Assembly: GCA_965662365.1 (NCBI GenBank)
Contig: CBFIHR010000007.1
Location: forward strand, 1-64,000
DNA: 64,000 nucleotides
DNA from: CAWVWD01 sp965662365
GTDB lineage: Bacteria; Bacteroidota; Bacteroidia; Chitinophagales; Saprospiraceae
Direction: 5' to 3'
A program made the position numbers and the translations under genes. How positions within the stretch are numbered: the stretch's first letter is position 1; each line of letters opens with the position of its first letter. Under the pieces are notes generated by a model. The model was not told the origin of the DNA. It saw nothing but the letters and a program-made list of their open reading frames with translations, and made no database searches. Positions 16,637 to 25,069 of the stretch are shown here, one piece after another.

Positions 16637-17245
16637 CTACTGGAGTAGTTCTCGCATCAAATCATTGAATGTATTGCCTTCGGTATAATTTCTATCGCTG
16701 TATCGTGTGGCACTAAATTGCAAGTTGCGAATTTGATCATTTCTAAATAACAATTCAATTTTAATATTGCCAAAACGCTGGTCAAAAGTATTGTCCTCCA
16801 AGACTTTGAAACGAGGTTTTAAGTAATGTCGCTGAATTGTTTCGACCCAAGTATTATTATGTCGAGTTTTGTTGTAGGTTCGAGTATCGGACATATACTT
16901 TTTGTAATTCATATCCAATACTCGCTCTTGCAAATAATCGAATAAATGAATAAAATCACTACGATTGTGTAATTGCTCATCGAAGTGCATAACAAAACCT
17001 TTGGCAGAAGGCGTATTCAGAAAGTCAATTGTTCTATCAATTTCTGATTCGCCATTCATCACAAAGCTTGCATATTGCATATTCAACCAATCCAAAACTC
17101 GTCGTTTTGACAAGGTTCGTTTCCACAAATCATAGGATTCTACTTCCTCCTCCTCTCGTTCCAGCGGTTCTTGTATGTAAGGTTTCATCGGGCTACTTTC
17201 CTGCTCTGCCCTGAATAAATCCTTCATGTATTGCCATAAATCCAT
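16637..17245 (-). CDS. Conserved hypothetical protein of unknown function
   Basis: A 202-residue soluble protein without signal peptide or transmembrane segment. An acidic stretch (EPLEREEEEVES, about 27-38) is followed by a mostly helical region with many aromatic and basic residues (KRRVLDWLNMQYASF, SDFIHLFDYLQERVLDMNYKKY). The last third is strand-rich (FGNIKIELLFRNDQIRNLQF). I do not recognise the family. It precedes the TPMT gene on the same strand. Thirteen bases before its start codon lies a 15-bp element also present ahead of sprA. Confidence 0.65.
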   Translation of the reverse strand: MDLWQYMKDLFRAEQESSPMKPYIQEPLEREEEEVESYDLWKRTLSKRRVLDWLNMQYASFVMNGESEIDRTIDFLNTPSAKGFVMHFDEQLHNRSDFIHLFDYLQERVLDMNYKKYMSDTRTYNKTRHNNTWVETIQRHYLKPRFKVLEDNTFDQRFGNIKIELLFRNDQIRNLQFSATRYSDRNYTEGNTFNDLMRELLQ

Positions 17246-17670
17246 CTTCGTAGGTATTAGTGATTCGTTAATTTGTTGCGAACTAAAAAATCTGTGAAAA
17301 ATTTAGAAAAAAACGATGTGTCCAGATATTTCAAAATATTACGTCACTTTATTAAAAACACATTTGTGAGGTTTTTTAATAACCGATTCACTTCAAATGA
17401 AGCATTTTACGTCGTTGTTTTAAGGTAACTTCAATTGTGTCATTTATGTTTGAAAATAATTCACGAATAAGCTATCAAATGAATGCAATGACGACTTTAT
17501 TAACCATACTTTTAGGCCTATTATATAATTTTTATATCCGTATTATTAACCTTTATGTCAATTTATAAAAATGATAATCATTCCTATAAAATAAATATTA
17601 AATTCGCTTAATATGAACTCTAATGATTGGAATTATCTTAGTGGCAGTTAAGACGTAATTTTTAAAATAG
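17246..17670. other. 425-bp divergent intergenic region
   Basis: It separates the unknown gene at 17245 from the amidase gene at 17671. The leader element TTAGTGATTCGTTAA lies at 17258-17272, and a Fur-like palindrome at 17570-17582. The rest is AT-rich with no gene. Confidence 0.5.
17570..17582. promoter_or_regulatory. Fur-box-like palindrome upstream of the amidase-MCE cluster
   Basis: AATGATAATCATT is a perfect 13-bp palindrome that matches the centre of the classical Fur consensus (GATAATGATAATCATTATC). It lies 88 bp before the start codon at 17671. In AT-rich DNA such a match can arise by chance. Confidence 0.25.
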
Positions 17671-18795
17671 ATGATTATGAAAATCAATTTTATGTGTCTA
17701 ATAATCTGCATGGGTGCTTTTGCTATCTCAGGTGGACATGCACATGAGCATAACGAATTGTTAAAAACAGTCGTGATTGATGCTGGACACGGCGGGAAAG
17801 ATAGCGGCTGCTTGGGTGCGACAACTTCGAAAGAAAAATATGTTACCTTAGCGATTGCTTTGGAGTTAGGCAAAAAGATAAAAGCAGTTTATCCGAACGT
17901 AAATGTGGTTTATACAAGAGAGAAAGATGTGTTTGTTGAATTACACAGACGAGCGAAAATAGCTAATGAACACAAGGCCGACTTATTTATTTCCATTCAT
18001 TGTAACGCAGCAGTGACTCGCAAAGCGTGGGCTTATGGTTCAGAGACTTATGCCTTGGGGTTGCATCGGGCAGATGACAACCTGGAAATTATGAAGCGTG
18101 AAAATGATGTGATTTTGATGGAGGAAAATTATGAAGATAACTATGATTATGATCCAAACTCGCCTGAAAATCATATTATCAATGCTTTGGTACAAAATAA
18201 ATATTTGGAACAAAGTCTTAATTTTGCGACTAAAATCGAAAGAGAGTTCGTACTGGCAAACCGCAAAAGCCGAGGCGTAAAACAAGCGGGTTTCGCAGTA
18301 TTAAGAGGAGCAACAATGCCTGCTGTATTGGTCGAAAGTGGTTTTTTGACACATCAAGCAGAGGAAGCGTTTTTGTTATCAAAAGAAGGACAAAGGCTAA
18401 TCGCTAACTCAATTTTTAAAGCTTTTGAAGCGTATAAGAGTGAAGTTGATGAAGTAATAGCAGACGATGGATTTACAGTAAAATCTCCTGTTGAAGTGTT
18501 GGAAGTTCCTGAATTAGAAAAAACGATAATAAAAGGTTTTGAGTTTAAAATACAACTGGCTGCTGTATCTAACTTAGAAAACCCTAACTTAGCGGCTCTA
18601 ATTGAAGCGGAAGTAGTCGAAGTGATAGAGGAGAAAACGATTAAAAAAATAATGTCAGAATCGTTTGATACCTATGAAGCAGCTAACGAAAGCCGACAAC
18701 TTTGGAGAGAAGAAGGTTTTAAAGATGCTTTCATTGTAGTTTATAAAGACGGTGTTCGAGTGCCTATGAAAGTGTTTGAGGCCGCTATTGATTAG
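17671..18795 (+). CDS. N-acetylmuramoyl-L-alanine amidase (AmiC type) with a C-terminal SPOR-like domain
   Basis: A 374-residue exported zinc enzyme that cuts the bond between MurNAc and the stem peptide of peptidoglycan. A signal peptide (about 1-24, ending near GGHA) is followed by the Amidase_3 domain. VVIDAGHGGKDSG holds the first zinc His, LAIALELGKKI the Glu ligand, DLFISIHCNAA the second His, and AVLVESGFLTH the catalytic Glu. An insertion of about 45 residues (EENYEDNYDYDPNSPEN) precedes the last part, as in AmiC-like enzymes. The C-terminal segment (about 288-374, FEFKIQLAAV to GVRVPMKVF) looks like a SPOR domain, which binds denuded septal glycan. A second ATG two codons in is equally possible. 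Two MCE genes follow, the first after 42 bases. Confidence 0.9.
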   Translation: MIMKINFMCLIICMGAFAISGGHAHEHNELLKTVVIDAGHGGKDSGCLGATTSKEKYVTLAIALELGKKIKAVYPNVNVVYTREKDVFVELHRRAKIANEHKADLFISIHCNAAVTRKAWAYGSETYALGLHRADDNLEIMKRENDVILMEENYEDNYDYDPNSPENHIINALVQNKYLEQSLNFATKIEREFVLANRKSRGVKQAGFAVLRGATMPAVLVESGFLTHQAEEAFLLSKEGQRLIANSIFKAFEAYKSEVDEVIADDGFTVKSPVEVLEVPELEKTIIKGFEFKIQLAAVSNLENPNLAALIEAEVVEVIEEKTIKKIMSESFDTYEAANESRQLWREEGFKDAFIVVYKDGVRVPMKVFEAAID

Positions 18796-18837
18796 TAATC
18801 ATTATGGTTTCGTATTTTCAAATTAAAAAGAATAAAA

Positions 18838-19842
18838 TTGGAAAATAGTAAGGTTCGACAAGTTATATCTGTAATTTTTATCCTTGGGCTTTTAGGCCTG
18901 TTGGTTCATTTTTTGTTTTTAAAGCAAGAACCCGGCATGCCTATCGTAATCGAAGCAGATGATGTTGCAGGTTTAGAACCTGATAATATGGTGACGACGC
19001 AAGGTTTGAGGGTTGGTGTTGTGAAATCCATGCGACTCAAAAACGACTATTCGGGTAAAGTGATTATTAATATTTTATTGACAAATGAGAACTTAAATAT
19101 ACCTAAAGATAAGGTTGTCGCTATGATTACAGATGCTGACTTGATGGGAACAAAGCAAATTAATTTGGTATATGAAGGAAATAATTGTACTGATTGTTTG
19201 AGCGATTATGATACGATTTATAGTGATTTGGGGTCTTATTTTGATACAGAAATCAGTGAATTAGAGCCATTGATGACCTTAATCGAACAGACTTATGAAA
19301 CCTTAGATACAGCGGTTAAAAGTTGGCGAAATGAAAACTTAGGTGATTATGATGCGAAGACTCGTCAAGCAGAAAGGGACATCAAAGAAATGATGAAAAA
19401 CTTTACAGCCGCAGGAAAAGCAACTACGGAACTAATTGATAAGGCGACGGTCTCTTATGAACGAATGTCGGAGGATGCGGCAATCGTTATGGCGAGTGCG
19501 AAGGAAGAAATAATTAAGGAGATCCAATCAAACGTAGCAGAAATTCAAAATAACCTGGAAACAGCAGATTTTGAGAAAACACAAGAAAATATAAAAGCGA
19601 CACTCGAAAAATGGAATGCTACTTATTCTGAAATAGAACAAACGCAGAAACTGTTCGCTATTATATCAACAAAATTAGAAAAAGGTCAAACTGGAAGTTT
19701 GGCTCAAATACTTAATGACCCTCGTTTTCAATCGGAAGATGATAATACGGGTGTTATAGAATTGGACTATTCCAAATTGTTGAAAGACATTCGGAATAAT
19801 CCTGAAAAATATACGTATCTATTTTACAAGGAAAAAGAATAG
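18838..19842 (+). CDS. MCE/MlaD-family protein, first of a tandem pair
   Basis: A 334-residue protein with one N-terminal transmembrane helix (about 11-29, VIFILGLLGLLVHFLFL). An MCE domain follows (about 37-125, IVIEADDVAGLEPDNMVTT to TDADLMGTKQINLVY), then a long helical tail that probably forms coiled coils. MCE proteins form hexameric rings or tubes that carry lipids between inner and outer membrane, as MlaD does with the MlaFEB ABC transporter. The start is a TTG; the next in-frame ATG lies inside the mature region, past the membrane helix. A Cys pair, NNCTDC, ends the MCE domain. The gene sits between the amidase and a second MCE gene. Confidence 0.85.
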   Translation: MENSKVRQVISVIFILGLLGLLVHFLFLKQEPGMPIVIEADDVAGLEPDNMVTTQGLRVGVVKSMRLKNDYSGKVIINILLTNENLNIPKDKVVAMITDADLMGTKQINLVYEGNNCTDCLSDYDTIYSDLGSYFDTEISELEPLMTLIEQTYETLDTAVKSWRNENLGDYDAKTRQAERDIKEMMKNFTAAGKATTELIDKATVSYERMSEDAAIVMASAKEEIIKEIQSNVAEIQNNLETADFEKTQENIKATLEKWNATYSEIEQTQKLFAIISTKLEKGQTGSLAQILNDPRFQSEDDNTGVIELDYSKLLKDIRNNPEKYTYLFYKEKE

Positions 19843-19851
19843 ACTTCGTGC

Positions 19852-19859
19852 TATCTTTG
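19852..19859 (+). promoter_or_regulatory. Bacteroidota -7 box (TATCTTTG) ahead of the second MCE gene
   Basis: TATCTTTG is an exact match to the TAnnTTTG element used by the Bacteroidota housekeeping sigma factor. It lies 41 bp before the TTG start of the second MCE gene. The -33 TTTG is not clear (TTTTA near 19822-19826). It would allow separate transcription of the second gene. Confidence 0.45.
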
Positions 19860-19899
19860 CAGTAAATTAGGCAATTAAATAATCTAAAAAACGAAAGTT

Positions 19900-20922
19900 T
19901 TGGAAATTTCAAGAACGTTAAAAGTCGGGGCTTTAGCTATTGTCTCTATTGGTATTTTGATCTGGGGATACACTTACCTAAAAGGCAAAAATATCTTTCA
20001 GGATTCGACTCAAATTTATGTAGAATATGATAATATTGACGGTTTATCAACTTCTGCACCTGTTATTATCAATGGATTTAAAATTGGTATCGTAAGTCAA
20101 GTTTACCTAAAAGAAGATTATTCGGGTAAAATCATGGTGGTTTTAGATATTACGGAGCCGTTAAGTATCGAGAAGGAAGGAGTCGTAGCTAAAATTGAAA
20201 GCTCAAGTATTATGGGCGGAAAACAAGTCATATTGAACTTCCCTAAAGGTGTTTGTAACGGTGAAAACTGTCTTGCAAGCGGTGACACGATTAAAGGGGA
20301 AACTTTATCGTTGTTAGGTTCGATGACTTCTGACCTTGATCCGTACCTTGACAAAGCAGAACGGAGTTTTGAGGCGATAGATTCGATGCTTAGAAGCTGG
20401 GGAACAGCCGAGGGAGCGGAAGATGGTATCGGTAAATCGTTATCGGATATTCAAGCAATTTTATCTAACCTTAATTCGACCTCTCGCAGTTTGAATAATT
20501 TAATCGGTGGTGCTTCCAGCAAAATCGATGGGGTTTTAGGCGACTTAGAAGGCGTCACTAATAGCCTTGCTGCCAGCAATGCTCAAATCAAAGCAACCTT
20601 AGATAATACGGCAAAATTAACACAAAATCTAAGTGAAGTAGATATTAACGGTACGCTCGGAGGAGCAGACGAAGCGATTGGCGATTTACAAAAAACTTTA
20701 GTTTCGGTAGATGGTGCGGTAAAAGAACTAAATCAAGTATTAATACAAGCGAATAGCGGCGAAGGAACGCTGGGCTTATTATTACAAGATGGCGAACTTT
20801 ACAAAGACCTTGATGCATCTTTGAAAAACTTAGATATTTTATTAGAAGATGTTCGTGAAAATCCTGCTCGTTATACAAGAATTTTAAGTAAAAAACGACC
20901 AGCCTACGAAGGAAATAAATAA
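19900..20922 (+). CDS. MCE/MlaD-family protein, second of a tandem pair
   Basis: A 340-residue paralogue of the preceding protein with the same plan: one N-terminal helix (about 8-25, VGALAIVSIGILIWGYTYL), an MCE domain (IYVEYDNIDGLSTSAPVIIN to SSSIMGGKQVILNFP), and a long helical tail rich in Ser, Asn and Leu. Two Cys residues (GVCNGENC) again close the MCE domain. It also begins with TTG. The shared plan points to an old duplication, and the products may stack or mix in one lipid-transport tube. No ABC ATPase or permease is nearby, so the energy source must be encoded elsewhere. A terminator follows. Confidence 0.88.
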   Translation: MEISRTLKVGALAIVSIGILIWGYTYLKGKNIFQDSTQIYVEYDNIDGLSTSAPVIINGFKIGIVSQVYLKEDYSGKIMVVLDITEPLSIEKEGVVAKIESSSIMGGKQVILNFPKGVCNGENCLASGDTIKGETLSLLGSMTSDLDPYLDKAERSFEAIDSMLRSWGTAEGAEDGIGKSLSDIQAILSNLNSTSRSLNNLIGGASSKIDGVLGDLEGVTNSLAASNAQIKATLDNTAKLTQNLSEVDINGTLGGADEAIGDLQKTLVSVDGAVKELNQVLIQANSGEGTLGLLLQDGELYKDLDASLKNLDILLEDVRENPARYTRILSKKRPAYEGNK

Positions 20923-20945
20923 CGGGAGACGGATATAACAATTGG

Positions 20946-20984
20946 AGTTGGAAAGCACTTTAAAAATGCTTTCCAACTTTTTTA
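20946..20984 (+). terminator. Terminator of the amidase-MCE cluster
   Basis: Arms AGTTGGAAAGCA and TGCTTTCCAACT around a nine-base loop, followed by seven Ts. Convergent with the oxidase gene that ends at 21019. Confidence 0.88.
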
Positions 20985-21018
20985 TTTAATAACAATCGAG
21001 CAACACATCACTCACCGG

Positions 21019-22491
21019 CTACACCTTCACACTCTGCTCATGCCAAATCACATTATTAGGATCATATTTCTTTTTAATTTGTTGTAAACGTTTATAATTA
21101 TCTCGATAATAGGCGTATTCCCAATTTTCAAAATTAATATCAGGATAGTTTCGATAATGTCTATCAATGCCGTGATTGGTAAATACTTTTTGAATTTCAT
21201 CGAATGCTTTCACTAACGGAGCTTGTTGTGATGCTCGATTTGGGTAGGCTTGTAACTCGCCCATGTACGGAAACGCCCGATGTGGAAATGAGGATTTTGA
21301 CTCAAAGTCAGGGTTATTGATTTGACCACCAAGTGTATTAATTTGCATAATCAACCCTGGATTTTCGTGTACTTTTTGAATCACAGTATCGATACAACCT
21401 TCAATATCACTATAATCTTTGTACAATCCAGCACAAGCATTTTTGAAAAAAAGCGGCGTTTGAATACCGTAATAATTACTTAATGATTTGGCTAAATTTT
21501 CAGTCGGTGTGCCGAAAGTTTGCTTATCTGTAATAGCGGTCAACTCATCTAAAATCGGTTGAATTTCTGCTCGACGATTATCTGCATCGGTTATTAAAAT
21601 CGTTAGTGTTTTTCCATTCAAAACATAAGCAGCAAAGCAAGAGTCGGGCAATTGAGCCGTTAACCTAAACCAGTTTTCCATCAAAGATTTAGCACGGCTG
21701 ACGTCTAATTTATAGGCTTTAAAACGGTGACGAGTAAAGGCACTCGGGGTAGGATGCACTTTGAAAATCAATTCGGAAACAATTCCAAAATTACCATTAT
21801 TTCCGCCTCGACAAGCCCACATTAAGTCCGAATCACCGGAGGCTTCGTGGATTTTACCATTGCCGTCTATCATTGTCAAACCAACTAAGCTATCACAAGT
21901 TAAGCCATATTTTCGAGCAAATAAACCGTAACCTCCGCCCAGCGTCAAGCCTGCAATACCAACAGTTGCACAAGAACCAGCAGGAATGATTTTTCCTTTT
22001 GGCAATAAGGCGTCATAGACCTCAAACAACTTCACTCCAGCACCCATTTTCACCGTTTCCTCATCAATCCATTCGATGCTATCGAACAGCGACAAATTAA
22101 TTGACATGCCGCCATTATTTGACGAAAATCCCTCAAAACTATGGCCGCCACTTTTCACACAAACCTGTAAGCCGAAGTGTTTCGCATATTTAATCGCTTC
22201 TGCAATTCCTTCATTATTTTTGCATAACGCAATAATTTTGGGCTGTTTAGACACACGAGTATTGAAGCCGATATTCAACTCTTGATACTGTGTATCGTCC
22301 GCTCGCAGCAATACTAAATTTTCACTTTCAAACTGTTCGCTAATTTCTTGAACAGCTTGCTCGATTTGTTGTGCTTGCGTTTGTTCTTGAATCGACAAAG
22401 TGGCCTTTTCTTGTTCCGTTTTACAAGCCGGTAGGTACAACGCTGCACCGGCTAAAACTAAGTTTCTAATAAAATCCCTACGGTTTTTCAT
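21019..22491 (-). CDS. Exported FAD-linked oxidase of the berberine-bridge-enzyme (BBE/PCMH) family
   Basis: A 490-residue flavoprotein. The N-terminus has a twin-arginine motif (NRRDFIRNL) and a lipobox-like LPAC, so it is probably exported folded with FAD bound. The PCMH FAD domain shows VKSGGHSFEGFSSN, whose His is the usual covalent flavin attachment site, and PAGSCATVGIAGLTLGGGYG, whose Cys would be the second bond in bicovalent members. WACRGGNNGNFGIVSE follows. The C-terminal BBE segment is RNYPDINFENWEYAYYRDNY with KKYDPNNVIWHEQSV. Relatives oxidise sugars, alkaloids or alcohols; the substrate is unknown. It is monocistronic. Confidence 0.88.
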   Translation of the reverse strand: MKNRRDFIRNLVLAGAALYLPACKTEQEKATLSIQEQTQAQQIEQAVQEISEQFESENLVLLRADDTQYQELNIGFNTRVSKQPKIIALCKNNEGIAEAIKYAKHFGLQVCVKSGGHSFEGFSSNNGGMSINLSLFDSIEWIDEETVKMGAGVKLFEVYDALLPKGKIIPAGSCATVGIAGLTLGGGYGLFARKYGLTCDSLVGLTMIDGNGKIHEASGDSDLMWACRGGNNGNFGIVSELIFKVHPTPSAFTRHRFKAYKLDVSRAKSLMENWFRLTAQLPDSCFAAYVLNGKTLTILITDADNRRAEIQPILDELTAITDKQTFGTPTENLAKSLSNYYGIQTPLFFKNACAGLYKDYSDIEGCIDTVIQKVHENPGLIMQINTLGGQINNPDFESKSSFPHRAFPYMGELQAYPNRASQQAPLVKAFDEIQKVFTNHGIDRHYRNYPDINFENWEYAYYRDNYKRLQQIKKKYDPNNVIWHEQSVKV

Positions 22492-22897
22492 ATTTGGTTT
22501 TTTTATTCAAAAAAGTAAATGCATTGTCAAAGGTATTTTCAAATGTATTGACTTTTAAGATGAAACGCAATTTTTGAGTTCAACCTTGAAAAGACTTACA
22601 ATCAAATTTATTTCGTTCGAAAATACTGCCTTACATTTTGGAAACTGTTCTACTTTTGGCTATCAAATATTACACAAATACTTGATATTCATATCTGAAA
22701 GCACTTGCTTTGGTTATTGTGCAAATAGATCGAATACATCAAAATTATATTTAATAGATTGAAATTTAGCACCATTTTGATTCCTTTTTTCGTATGATTT
22801 TAGAAAGTTTGAATGAAATCTAACCGAAAGTCATGTTTCATATGTTATTTTTTTTAGATTTACAATTCATTTATTTATGTAGATACTTATATAACAC
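22492..22897. other. 406-bp divergent intergenic region
   Basis: Upstream of both the oxidase and the ArsR-type regulator. It is AT-rich. I looked for gene remnants on both strands and found only open pieces of 20-35 codons without a start or recognisable motif. Confidence 0.4.
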
Positions 22898-23206
22898 ATG
22901 AAGGAGTCTTTACAAAGTCGTTTTGATGTTGATTTTTTGGAAATAGGAACTGAGGTACTTCGTGCTATCGCACACCCTATTCGGCTGACGATCATTGATT
23001 TATTGTATAAAAACGATAAGCTATCTGTAACTGAAATCTATGAATCCTTAAATATTGAACAAGCTATCGCATCTCATCATCTTAGAATTCTAAAAGATAA
23101 ACGAGTAGTAGCGGCCCGTCGGGAAGGCAAGAAATCTTATTATTATTTACGCTCAACAGACTTCTATAAGATAATAACAGCTTTAGAGGATTTATTCATG
23201 AAATAA
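22898..23206 (+). CDS. ArsR-family transcriptional regulator
   Basis: A 102-residue winged-helix DNA-binding protein. The ArsR signature is clear: EVLRAIAHPIRLTIIDLL, then LSVTEIYESLNIEQAIASHHLRILKD (recognition helix region), then the wing VAARREGKKSYYYL. The metal-binding ELCVCDL motif of arsenic sensors is absent (the equivalent is NDKLSVTEI), so it probably senses something other than arsenite. It sits 151 bp upstream of the TIGR04282-type transferase gene on the same strand, and a shared role is possible but not shown. Confidence 0.9.
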   Translation: MKESLQSRFDVDFLEIGTEVLRAIAHPIRLTIIDLLYKNDKLSVTEIYESLNIEQAIASHHLRILKDKRVVAARREGKKSYYYLRSTDFYKIITALEDLFMK

Positions 23207-23357
23207 GTTGCCGGCAGCTTTTCGATGTTCCTGAGGTTTCAGGCTAAGTTGTGGTTATTGTGTTTAAAAAAATCCATTTATCATTGCCAAAAAATTATAA
23301 GTTTTTAGCAAATTTACCTCTCAGCAACCTCCATATATTATACATCAAAATTAGTCA

Positions 23358-23954
23358 ATGAATCACCTTCTAATATTTATAAAAAATCCAATTAAGGGTG
23401 AAGTCAAAACACGATTAGCAGCAACAGTTGGCGATGACGAAGCCCTACGAATTTATTTAGAACTCCTCAAACATACTCGGAATATTGCAGCACAAGTCGA
23501 TGCTCAACGAAATGTATTTTATGCTCATTTTATTAATCAAGAGGACGAATGGAATCGTTCGGATTTCGATAAACACGTACAAATAAATGGCGATTTAGGT
23601 GAAAAGATGGCAGCTGGTTTCGAGGCTGTTTTTGAAAAAAAAGCAAGAAAAGCGGTCATTATTGGTTCGGATTGTGCGAGTTTGACAACCGATATTATAA
23701 ATACGGCTTTTGCCAAATTAGATACACACGACTTTGTCATTGGTCCTGCAGATGATGGAGGTTATTATTTGATTGGAATGAAAGAATTCTCCCCTGAAAT
23801 TTTCCAAAATATTGAATGGAGTACCGAAAAAGTTTTTTCGCAGACCCTCGATATTATTACAAATAATAATAAAACTTGCGGCTTGTTACCTACACTTTCT
23901 GATATTGATTATGAAGAAGATTGGATAAAATACGGATGGCAAATTACATCATAA
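23358..23954 (+). CDS. TIGR04282/DUF2064 family nucleotidyl/glycosyl transferase
   Basis: A 198-residue protein with a GT-A/nucleotidyltransferase fold. It opens LLIFIKNPIKGEVKTRLAATVG, the family form of the nucleotide-binding N-terminus. VIIGSDCASLTTDI and FVIGPADDGGYYLIGM follow, with the metal-binding acidic residues. Family members are often named after arsenosugar biosynthesis (ArsS-linked), but many occur outside arsenic clusters and their substrate is not settled. The length is normal. Its nearest neighbour is an ArsR-type regulator that lacks the arsenic motif. It is cytoplasmic. Confidence 0.85.
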   Translation: MNHLLIFIKNPIKGEVKTRLAATVGDDEALRIYLELLKHTRNIAAQVDAQRNVFYAHFINQEDEWNRSDFDKHVQINGDLGEKMAAGFEAVFEKKARKAVIIGSDCASLTTDIINTAFAKLDTHDFVIGPADDGGYYLIGMKEFSPEIFQNIEWSTEKVFSQTLDIITNNNKTCGLLPTLSDIDYEEDWIKYGWQITS

Positions 23955-24174
23955 AGAGTATTGTCTGTATTGATTTGGTAAATTTATTCAAATAACTCAG
24001 GGTCTCAATTATGATAAATAGTTAAATTATTATTCGTCAACTTTATGTCAATGTTATGCCTATCATTTCAAGAAATAATACTTATAGACCTGTATTGTAT
24101 TGATAATAAACCATAAATCACTTATTCAGATAAATAATAAATAAGAAATCAAAACAACTTCAGGGTAATGCTGT

Positions 24175-24182
24175 TATCTTTA
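24175..24182 (+). promoter_or_regulatory. Possible -7 box ahead of superoxide dismutase
   Basis: TATCTTTA differs by one base from TAnnTTTG and lies 62 bp before the sod start codon. No good -33 element is seen. Confidence 0.3.
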
Positions 24183-24243
24183 CAGCAAATCGAAATTAAC
24201 GGTTTCAACAAAAATCATTTAACTAACTTTTAAATACAAAAAA

Positions 24244-24852
24244 ATGGCATTTGAATTACCTGCATTACCATATGCACACGATGCTTTAGAGCCGCATATC
24301 GATGCTCGTACAATGGAAATTCATCATGGAAAACACCATGCTGGTTATACTGCAAAATTAAACGCTGCTATTGAAGGAACTGACCTTGAAGGCAAGTCAA
24401 TCGAAGAAATTTTAGCAAATGTTTCTGCACACGGTGCAGGTGTTCGCAATAATGGTGGTGGATTTTATAATCATAGTTTATTTTGGTCTGTAATGTCACC
24501 AAACGGAGGCGGAGAACCTACTGGCGAGTTAGCAGAAGCTATCAACGCAGCTTACGGTTCTTTCGAGGATTTCAAGTCTGCATTTGCAACAGCAGCAGGC
24601 ACTCGTTTTGGGTCAGGTTGGGCTTGGCTATGTGTTCACAAAGGTGGAAAAGTAGAAGTTTGTTCGACTCCAAATCAAGATAATCCTTTGATGGATGTCG
24701 ATTCTTGTGGTGGAACGCCAATCTTAGGCTTAGATGTTTGGGAACACGCTTACTACTTAAATTACCAAAATCGTCGTCCTGATTACGTTCAAGCATTTTT
24801 CAATGTAATTGATTGGAATGCTGTGTCAGAGCGTTATGCAGCCGGTAAGTAA
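24244..24852 (+). CDS. sodA: Superoxide dismutase, Mn/Fe family (Mn-type features)
   Basis: A 202-residue enzyme that converts superoxide to hydrogen peroxide and oxygen. The metal ligands are visible: His in EIHHGKHHAGY (near residue 27), His in FYNHSLFW (near 79), and Asp and His in LDVWEHAYYLNYQNRRPDYV (near 163-167). The Gln that hydrogen-bonds the solvent ligand comes from the C-terminal half (STPNQDNPLM), and Gly residues occupy the site where Fe enzymes place Gln (NNGGGFYNH). Both are typical of Mn or cambialistic enzymes. No signal peptide is present, so it is cytoplasmic. It has its own promoter region and terminator. Confidence 0.95.
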   Translation: MAFELPALPYAHDALEPHIDARTMEIHHGKHHAGYTAKLNAAIEGTDLEGKSIEEILANVSAHGAGVRNNGGGFYNHSLFWSVMSPNGGGEPTGELAEAINAAYGSFEDFKSAFATAAGTRFGSGWAWLCVHKGGKVEVCSTPNQDNPLMDVDSCGGTPILGLDVWEHAYYLNYQNRRPDYVQAFFNVIDWNAVSERYAAGK

Positions 24853-24877
24853 TTATTGACTCCTATAGGATTTATAT

Positions 24878-24912
24878 AAAAACCTCTTGTTCTACGTAGC
24901 AAGAGGTTTTTT
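24878..24912 (+). terminator. Terminator after sodA
   Basis: Arms AAAACCTCTTG and CAAGAGGTTTT around a ten-base loop, with a T-run. Confidence 0.88.
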
Positions 24913-25069
24913 GATTGATAGCCCTCTCCTACTCCGTCTTTTCCCTGTCATAAAGTATCGTTTCAATAAAAGATAATAAAAGATTTGTTCTAATATGACG
25001 TTTCAAATGCAATAAAATTGAATATTTTGTATTCAGTAAAAAGGAAATTAGGAAACTAAATAACACATT

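Noticed and set aside
22574..22762. 62-codon plus-strand frame between the oxidase and the ArsR gene
   Set aside because: It starts with TTG, has an odd Cys/Phe-rich composition and no motif, and lies in a divergent promoter region.
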